Shown here: positions 59,076-64,000 of the stretch, piece by piece | Position numbering within the stretch: position 1 is the stretch's first letter | How the letters are laid out: each line of letters begins with the position of its first letter | Assembly: GCF_900187965.1 (NCBI RefSeq) | Contig: NZ_FZNL01000017.1 | Span: 62,001 to 126,000 of the forward strand | DNA length: 64,000 nt | Direction of reading: 5' to 3' | From: Flavobacterium sp. ov086 | GTDB taxonomy: Bacteria; Bacteroidota; Bacteroidia; Flavobacteriales; Flavobacteriaceae | Made by a program: the position numbers and the translations under genes | Notes under the pieces: generated by a model | Seen by the model: the letters and a program-made list of their open reading frames with translations, nothing else | What the model was told of the DNA's origin: nothing | Databases searched by the model: none

Positions 59076-59873
59076 ATGAATACATTACAAGCTATCGTTC
59101 TTGCCATTATTGAAGGAATCACAGAATTTTTACCTGTTTCTTCAACTGGTCATATGATTATTGCCTCTTCTTTTTTCGGAATCGCACACGATGATTTTAC
59201 CAAACTTTTTACAATTGTTATTCAGCTTGGTGCAATACTTTCAGTAGTCGTTTTATATTTTAAACGCTTTTTTCAAACACTTGATTTTTACTTTAAACTT
59301 TTAGTTGCATTTATTCCGGCGGTAGTTTTGGGATTATTGCTAAGTGATTTTATTGATGGTTTATTAGAAAATCCGGTTACAGTTGCGATTTCTCTTTTAA
59401 TAGGAGGAATAATTTTATTGAAAGTAGACGAATGGTTCAACAAACCAAATACAGCAGAAACTTCACAGGAAATCACTTATCTACAAGCTTTCAAAATTGG
59501 ATTATTCCAATGTATAGCAATGATTCCCGGAGTTTCAAGAAGTGGGGCAAGTATTGTTGGCGGAATGTCTCAGAAATTATCAAGAACAACAGCTGCAGAA
59601 TTTTCATTTTTCCTTGCTGTTCCAACAATGTTGGGCGCAACGGTAAAAAAATGCTATGATTATTACAAAGCAGGATATGATTTATCTCAAAGTCAGGTTA
59701 ACTTATTAGTTATTGGTAATATTGTTGCGTTTATTGTAGCACTTTTGGCTATTAAATCTTTTATAGGTTTCCTAACTAAAAATGGTTTTAAAGTTTTTGG
59801 TTATTACCGAATAATTGCCGGAATCATTTTATTACTGATTCACTTTTTCATTCATCCCCTTACGATTTTATAA
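59076..59873 (+). CDS. uppP: undecaprenyl-diphosphatase
   Basis: A 265-residue integral membrane phosphatase (BacA/UppP) that recycles undecaprenyl pyrophosphate for cell wall synthesis and gives bacitracin tolerance. EGITEFLPVSSTGHMIIA (about 13-30) and PGVSRSGASIVGGM (about 150-163) are the two catalytic signatures containing the conserved Glu, Ser and Arg. About eight hydrophobic helices. Its stop codon overlaps the truB start by one base (TAATG), so they are coupled. Confidence 0.97.
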   Translation: MNTLQAIVLAIIEGITEFLPVSSTGHMIIASSFFGIAHDDFTKLFTIVIQLGAILSVVVLYFKRFFQTLDFYFKLLVAFIPAVVLGLLLSDFIDGLLENPVTVAISLLIGGIILLKVDEWFNKPNTAETSQEITYLQAFKIGLFQCIAMIPGVSRSGASIVGGMSQKLSRTTAAEFSFFLAVPTMLGATVKKCYDYYKAGYDLSQSQVNLLVIGNIVAFIVALLAIKSFIGFLTKNGFKVFGYYRIIAGIILLLIHFFIHPLTIL

Positions 59874-60568
59874 TGACAACTGAAGAATATTTAGACGGAC
59901 AAGTTTTATTGATTGACAAACCTTTAAAATGGAGTTCGTTTCAAGCTGTCAATAAATTAAAATACCTTTTAATTAATAAAGTTGGACTTCCAAAAAAGTT
60001 CAAAATTGGTCACGCCGGAACTTTAGATCCCTTGGCAACCGGATTATTATTAGTTTGTACAGGAAAATTTACCAAGAGAATTTCTGAGCTTCAAGGTCAG
60101 GCAAAAGAATATACCGGAACTTTTTATATTGGCGCCACTACTCCATCGTATGATTTAGAAACAGAGATCGATGAGACTTTTCCAACGTCTCATATTGATG
60201 AAGCTTTGATTCACGAAACAGTGAAACAATTTCTTGGTGAAATCGATCAAAAACCACCTATTTTCTCAGCAATCAAAAAAGACGGCGTTCGTTTATATGA
60301 ACATGCGCGTGCTGGAGAAACAGTAGAAATTGCAAGCAGAAAAACAACGATTCACGAATTTGAAATTACCCGAATTGCATTACCCGAAATTGATTTTAGA
60401 GTAGTTTGCAGCAAAGGAACTTATATTCGCTCATTAGCTTTTGATTTTGGAAAAGCTATGAATTCAGGATCTCACTTAACGGTTTTACGCCGAACTAAAA
60501 TTGGAGATTACGATGTAACAAATGCAATTGATATTACATTGTTTGAAGAGAGTCTAAATTTGAAATAA
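59873..60568 (+). CDS. truB: tRNA pseudouridine(55) synthase
   Basis: A 231-residue pseudouridine synthase that modifies U55 in the T-loop of tRNAs. IDKPLKWSSFQAVNKLK and FKIGHAGTLDPLATGLLLVC are the family motifs, with the catalytic Asp at D52. YDLETEIDETFP, PPIFSAIKKDGVRLYEHARAG and CSKGTYIRSLAFDFG follow. The C-terminal PUA domain is essentially absent, as in most Bacteroidota TruB. Overlaps uppP by one base. Confidence 0.96.
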   Translation: MTTEEYLDGQVLLIDKPLKWSSFQAVNKLKYLLINKVGLPKKFKIGHAGTLDPLATGLLLVCTGKFTKRISELQGQAKEYTGTFYIGATTPSYDLETEIDETFPTSHIDEALIHETVKQFLGEIDQKPPIFSAIKKDGVRLYEHARAGETVEIASRKTTIHEFEITRIALPEIDFRVVCSKGTYIRSLAFDFGKAMNSGSHLTVLRRTKIGDYDVTNAIDITLFEESLNLK

Positions 60569-60657
60569 AAAACAATAGCACATTACAAAATGAGGCAATA
60601 GTATAATGTGCACTTCTAAGTTAAAGTACAGTTATCTCATAGTTGGCCTTTTTGGAA

Positions 60658-60735
60658 TTAATAATGTGGGATATTTTTTCCGCCAAATAGTAAACCTGAA
60701 ATAAAATCGTAAAACTTGTTAAATAACTTTTTCAT
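60658..60735 (-). CDS. possible 25-aa microprotein
   Basis: An ATG-started frame encoding MKKLFNKFYDFISGLLFGGK then NIPHY, an amphipathic basic helix of toxin or leader-peptide type. It is the only coding-like signal in the 380-bp gap 60569-60947; otherwise that gap is AT-rich with no clear terminator. Support is weak and relies on plausible composition alone. Confidence 0.25.
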   Translation of the reverse strand: MKKLFNKFYDFISGLLFGGKNIPHY

Positions 60736-60947
60736 GATAGTGTATTTTTTAATTGTTAAAGGATTAAATAAACACCAATAAAAAGAGTAAATCAGAAAGT
60801 AGATAATAGAAGTGGGACTATATCAGCAAGTTACAAAATTTCTATGCTACAAAAAAATATTTTAACACATTTTTTACTGTCAAAATACTTATTTTCAGTC
60901 AATTGCCCGAAAAACATAGCGTTTCAACGATTTTTTTATTATAAAAA

Positions 60948-61565
60948 TTATAATCGGTTATATTTAATATTCTCCATAATTTCGACTAATTCCTGCTGAA
61001 CAGAAACTCCTTTATCAGCCAAATACCATAATTGCAAATCGGTTTTGATTTTTTCATCAATAACTCCAAATTCTTTTTTATAGTTCGCCATTAATTCAGT
61101 AGCTCCTTTTGGTCTAGGTCCCCAATCAGCACGAACAATTCCTGCTTCTTTGCAAATCACAATAACTTTTGGAATTGCTCTTCCGCCATTCGTTAAGTAG
61201 TTATTCATCAAATCATCATTTTGGTCGCGCAAAACAATCCTGAGATCGATCTTTTTATTCGATTCATGCGCCATTTTATCAATGATAGGAAGTATTTGAG
61301 CCGCATCGCCGCACCAGCCTTCAGATATTACCAGCCAAATGTAATGATTGTCTAAGTTTTGCAGCTTTGTTGTTACCGTTTCAGAAATCTTGATAGTTTT
61401 CTCTAGTCGATTCATTCTGGCTTCATTCAGACTTGTATAATGAGTCAAACTTTCAGATTGTTCATCTCCTGTTGATTTTCCTTCTGACAATAAATCGGTA
61501 ACTAATTTTCGATATTCCACATAAGAATAACTATGGAATAATGCCTTGGCTACAATACTTTTCAT
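60948..61565 (-). CDS. thioredoxin-family protein
   Basis: A 205-residue cytosolic protein with a thioredoxin-like fold: HYIWLVISEGWCGDAAQILP (about 97-115) holds the altered redox motif WCGD, with only one Cys, followed by VLRDQNDDLMNNYLTNGGRA and IPKVIVICKEA with the conserved cis-Pro. The N-terminal 70 residues are helical. With a single Cys (WCGDA) it cannot make an internal disulfide; bacterial homologues of this type are annotated as thioredoxin family proteins of unknown function. Single gene. Confidence 0.88.
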   Translation of the reverse strand: MKSIVAKALFHSYSYVEYRKLVTDLLSEGKSTGDEQSESLTHYTSLNEARMNRLEKTIKISETVTTKLQNLDNHYIWLVISEGWCGDAAQILPIIDKMAHESNKKIDLRIVLRDQNDDLMNNYLTNGGRAIPKVIVICKEAGIVRADWGPRPKGATELMANYKKEFGVIDEKIKTDLQLWYLADKGVSVQQELVEIMENIKYNRL

Positions 61566-61736
61566 ACATGTTTCGTTTTGAATATGCTAAAATTACAAAT
61601 TAAAAGTAAACGCAAGAATGACATTTATCACATTCAACAGAAATAAATTACAAAAGCTTTATTTCCTTAAAAAAGAAAGAGCAATTAATTTTTTGTAAAC
61701 ATTATTTTTAAAAATCAGAATATGTCTATATTTGCA

Positions 61737-61744
61737 CAAATTAA
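61737..61744 (+). promoter_or_regulatory. -7 box TATATTTG for pyrH
   Basis: Exact consensus 12 bp upstream of the pyrH ATG, implying a very short leader. Confidence 0.65.
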
Positions 61745-61756
61745 CGCAACACAAAC

Positions 61757-62464
61757 ATGAAATATAAAAGAATTCTTCTAAAACTTAGCGGCGAAGCCTT
61801 AATGGGTGATTTACAATACGGAATTGACCCTAAAAGATTAGCCGAATATGCTGAAGAAATTAAGCAAATTCACAGTAAAGGAGTAGAAATTGCTATTGTT
61901 ATTGGAGGAGGAAATATTTTTAGAGGCGTTGCTGGTGCAAGCGCAGGTATGGATAGAGTACAAGGCGATTATATGGGAATGCTTGCAACCGTAATTAACG
62001 GAATGGCTTTACAAGGTGCACTTGAAGACAAAGGAATGAAAACGCGTTTACAGACTGCTTTAAAAATGGAATCTATCGCAGAACCATACATCAAAAGAAG
62101 AGCAGATCGTCACCTTGAAAAAGGAAGAATTGTAATCTTTGGTGCCGGAACCGGAAATCCATATTTCACAACTGATACTGCAGCGGTTTTAAGAGGAATC
62201 GAAATCAATGCTGATGTGATCCTAAAAGGAACTCGCGTTGACGGAGTTTATGATTGTGATCCTGAGAAAAATGCTTCGGCGGTAAAATTCGATTTCATTT
62301 CGTTTGACGATGTTCTTAAAAAAGGACTTAACGTAATGGATACAACTGCTTTTACACTTAGTCAGGAAAATAAATTACCAATCGTTGTTTTTGATATGAA
62401 CAAAATTGGTAACCTTTTGAAAATCTGCGAAGGCGAAAACATAGGAACAGTAGTCAATATTTAG
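61757..62464 (+). CDS. pyrH: UMP kinase
   Basis: A 235-residue hexameric kinase that phosphorylates UMP to UDP. RILLKLSGEALMG is the phosphate-binding start, IAIVIGGGNIFRGV and MDRVQGDYMGMLATVINGMA are the UMP site, and IFGAGTGNPYFTTDTAAVLR and KGTRVDGVYDCDPEKN complete the amino acid kinase fold. Followed 178 bp later by frr, the usual partner in bacterial genomes. Confidence 0.97.
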   Translation: MKYKRILLKLSGEALMGDLQYGIDPKRLAEYAEEIKQIHSKGVEIAIVIGGGNIFRGVAGASAGMDRVQGDYMGMLATVINGMALQGALEDKGMKTRLQTALKMESIAEPYIKRRADRHLEKGRIVIFGAGTGNPYFTTDTAAVLRGIEINADVILKGTRVDGVYDCDPEKNASAVKFDFISFDDVLKKGLNVMDTTAFTLSQENKLPIVVFDMNKIGNLLKICEGENIGTVVNI

Positions 62465-62490
62465 ACTACTTAGATTACCAGATTTTTAGA

Positions 62491-62507
62491 TCCGATAGCT
62501 ATCGGGA
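62491..62507. repeat. CCGATAGCTATCGG palindrome
   Basis: Another member of the TCCCGATAGCTATCGGGA family, 27 bp after the pyrH stop; its outermost left base is changed. Confidence 0.75.
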
Positions 62508-62583
62508 TAGATTTCTTTAAATTTAGACAATCGTTTAAAAACAATATTCAAAAAATAAAATTATATTAGTTAGTAAATTAGAG

Positions 62584-62615
62584 GAATACATTTTTAGAAA
62601 TCTAAAAATGTATTC
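62584..62615. repeat. GAATACATTTTTAGA / TCTAAAAATGTATTC perfect inverted repeat
   Basis: 15-bp perfect arms with a 2-nt centre, 28 bp upstream of the frr start. In mRNA it would form a strong A/U hairpin in the pyrH-frr spacer. Confidence 0.7.
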
Positions 62616-62642
62616 TCTGAAAATCTAAAAATCTAAAAAAAA

Positions 62643-63206
62643 ATGACTGAAGAAATAGAATTTATATTAGATAGTACAGAAGAATCAATGAACGGTTCGA
62701 TTGCGCATTTAGAGAAAGAATTTCTTAACATTCGTGCAGGAAAAGCTTCTCCGGCAATGCTTGGAAGCGTTTTTGTAGATTATTACGGTTCAGCAACACC
62801 ACTTTCGCAAGTATCAAAAATTAGTGTTCCCGATGCCAGAACAATCACATTGCAGCCTTTTGAAAAAAACATGCTTCAAGTTATCGAAAAAGCAATTATG
62901 GTTGCAAACATTGGTTTTAACCCAATGAATAATGGTGATGTAATCATTATTAGTGTTCCGCCTTTGACAGAAGAGCGTCGTAGAGATCTTGCTAAACAAG
63001 CAAAATCTGAGGCCGAAGATGCGAAAATTGGTGTTCGTAACGTACGTAAAGATGCTAATACTGATATCAAAAAATTAGAAAAAGAAGGAACTTCAGAAGA
63101 TATTTGTAAATCTGCAGAAGAGCAAGTGCAAAATCTAACAAATACTTATATTAAAAAAATTGACGAATTGTTAGCAGCTAAAGAAGCTGAAATCATGAAA
63201 GTCTAA
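62643..63206 (+). CDS. frr: ribosome recycling factor
   Basis: A 187-residue translation factor that, with EF-G, splits post-termination ribosomes. The three-helix bundle and beta/alpha/beta domain are recognisable: MNGSIAHLEKEFLNIRAGKA, VDYYGSATPLSQVSKISVPD, ARTITLQPFEKNMLQVIEKA, VPPLTEERRRDLAKQAKSEA, EDAKIGVRNVRKDANTDIKK. Length is standard. It follows pyrH and is closed by a terminator. Confidence 0.97.
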   Translation: MTEEIEFILDSTEESMNGSIAHLEKEFLNIRAGKASPAMLGSVFVDYYGSATPLSQVSKISVPDARTITLQPFEKNMLQVIEKAIMVANIGFNPMNNGDVIIISVPPLTEERRRDLAKQAKSEAEDAKIGVRNVRKDANTDIKKLEKEGTSEDICKSAEEQVQNLTNTYIKKIDELLAAKEAEIMKV

Positions 63207-63227
63207 TTTTTTAAACAATAAATTAAG

Positions 63228-63266
63228 AATCCGTTTGGTTAAAATTGTGCCAGACGGATTTTTTTA
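63228..63266 (+). terminator. terminator after frr
   Basis: Stem AATCCGTTTGG / CCAGACGGATT with one mismatch, 11-nt loop and T run. Confidence 0.82.
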
Positions 63267-63270
63267 TTCT

Positions 63271-63278
63271 TATTTTTG
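63271..63278 (+). promoter_or_regulatory. -7 box TATTTTTG for the DUF5686-like gene
   Basis: Exact TAnnTTTG match 47 bp upstream of the ATG at 63326. Confidence 0.5.
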
Positions 63279-63325
63279 CATACCAAAAGTACATTGTTTT
63301 CGTTTTTGAAACTATAACCCTCTTT

Positions 63326-64000
63326 ATGAAGCTATTTTGTTTTTTGACTTTGTTCTTCACGCTTAGTATTCAGGCGCAATTTCAAATAAACGGAATCGTA
63401 ACAGATTCAAACAACAAGCCTCTTCCTTTTGCAACTATTACAACTTCAGACAATACCAATACTATTACAGATGTTGACGGAAAGTTTGATTTTAGAATAA
63501 CCGAAAAAACAAGCTCTTTTGCTATTTCATACATTGGTTTTCAGACTAAAATTATTGCCGTTACAGAAAATAAAAAATTCTATTCTGTTTCACTTTCTCA
63601 AAAAACAGATGATTTAAAAGAAGTCGTCGTTTCTAACGAAAATCCCGCTTTGACTATCATAAAAAAGGTTATTGCTAATAAAAACCAAAACAATCCTCAA
63701 AAAAGACTCAACAGTTTTGAGTACAAAACATACAACAAACTTATTGTAACTGCCAATCCTGATTCTATCGACGGTAGAATTGATTCTTCTGCAGCTTATA
63801 AAGATTTCAATAAAAAAAAGATCAATATTGATTCATCAGATTATAAGTTTAAAGAAATTATAAACAAACAGCATTTGTTTCAAACGGAGAAAGTTTCTCA
63901 ATATCAATTTGGAGATCATACACTCAAAGAAACTGTTCTGGGTACCAAAATGTCAGGTTTCAAACAACCTATTTATGAGATTATAGCATTCAATTTGCAA
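63326..64000 (+). CDS. DUF5686-like outer membrane protein with carboxypeptidase-like domain, cut by window edge
   Basis: The first 225 residues are visible. Signal peptide MKLFCFLTLFFTLSIQAQ; carboxypeptidase-D-like domain about 20-105 (FQINGIVTDSNNKPLPFATI, DVDGKFDFRI, FAISYIGFQT, LKEVVVSNENPAL); then IIKKVIANKNQNNPQKRLNS, FEYKTYNKLIVTANPDSIDG. This arrangement (CarboxypepD_reg-like domain followed by a helical NP-K-R-L-x-S-F-E-Y-K-x-Y-N segment) is typical of DUF5686 proteins, large barrels of unknown function in Bacteroidota. The barrel itself lies beyond the window. No stop is present before the edge. Confidence 0.85.
   Translation, partial: MKLFCFLTLFFTLSIQAQFQINGIVTDSNNKPLPFATITTSDNTNTITDVDGKFDFRITEKTSSFAISYIGFQTKIIAVTENKKFYSVSLSQKTDDLKEVVVSNENPALTIIKKVIANKNQNNPQKRLNSFEYKTYNKLIVTANPDSIDGRIDSSAAYKDFNKKKINIDSSDYKFKEIINKQHLFQTEKVSQYQFGDHTLKETVLGTKMSGFKQPIYEIIAFNLQ

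Noticed and set aside
1..64000. tRNA, rRNA or riboswitch genes
   Set aside because: No cloverleaf, T-loop GTTCRANNC context with CCA end, or known riboswitch core was recognised by eye; a covariance search was not possible here.

Overview
The window is typical low-GC Bacteroidota DNA, almost certainly Flavobacterium or a close relative. Supporting signs are TAnnTTTG-type -7 promoter boxes with little Shine-Dalgarno signal, type IX secretion (T9SS) sorting domains, TonB-dependent receptors, and Flavobacteria-typical families (DUF4296, DUF4271, DUF3098). No tRNA, rRNA, CRISPR array, integrase or transposase was recognised.

Layout. 1-7.6 kb holds housekeeping genes: S41 protease, dCMP deaminase, HupE-like protein, TerB-like protein, fructose-1,6-bisphosphatase, GNAT acetyltransferase and aspartokinase. 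7.6-12.4 kb looks like an inserted island: a GH74 xyloglucanase, a decayed DUF5808 gene, DUF2007, an XRE regulator and four tiny membrane proteins, closed by a second copy of the last 108 bp of the aspartokinase gene. 12.5-21.5 kb carries an outer membrane receptor with an AraC-type regulator, a large barrel-like protein, a secreted Ala/Lys-rich protein with a PBCV-type adaptor, and a glycosyltransferase. 21.6-31.2 kb is a probable phosphate-starvation locus: OprO/P-like porin, PhoR-like kinase, PhoB-like regulator, TonB receptor, T9SS-secreted protein and lipoprotein. The four outer-surface genes share 11-bp-phased TAAC/TAAT repeats at fixed positions before the -7 box. 31.3-35.1 kb has a minimal T9SS protein, a LuxE-like enzyme followed by a second 3'-end-duplication scar, and a CARDB surface protein. 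35.2-50.1 kb is mostly core metabolism (tyrS, dihydroorotase, polyprenol-P glycosyltransferase, hemD, Lrp regulator, metallopeptidase), a two-component system and an ECF sigma operon, plus a barrel gene split at an A10 tract. 50.5-54 kb is leuS carrying an in-frame DUF559 endonuclease-like insertion. 54.3-57.3 kb is a ModE-like regulator with a TonB receptor. 57.7-63.2 kb is ftsX-DUF3098-uppP-truB and pyrH-frr, followed by the start of a DUF5686-like gene.

The most notable items are the DUF559 element inside the leucyl-tRNA synthetase frame, the phased operator shared by the phosphate-type genes, and two separate gene-3'-end duplication scars, each enclosing foreign-looking cargo. Intergenic regions also carry several families of hairpin repeats: CCCGATAGCTATCGGG palindromes, a ~95-bp CACGAATT element in three copies, and tandem ~110-bp GCAAAG units. 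All functional statements are read from sequence and recalled family knowledge; no database search was run.
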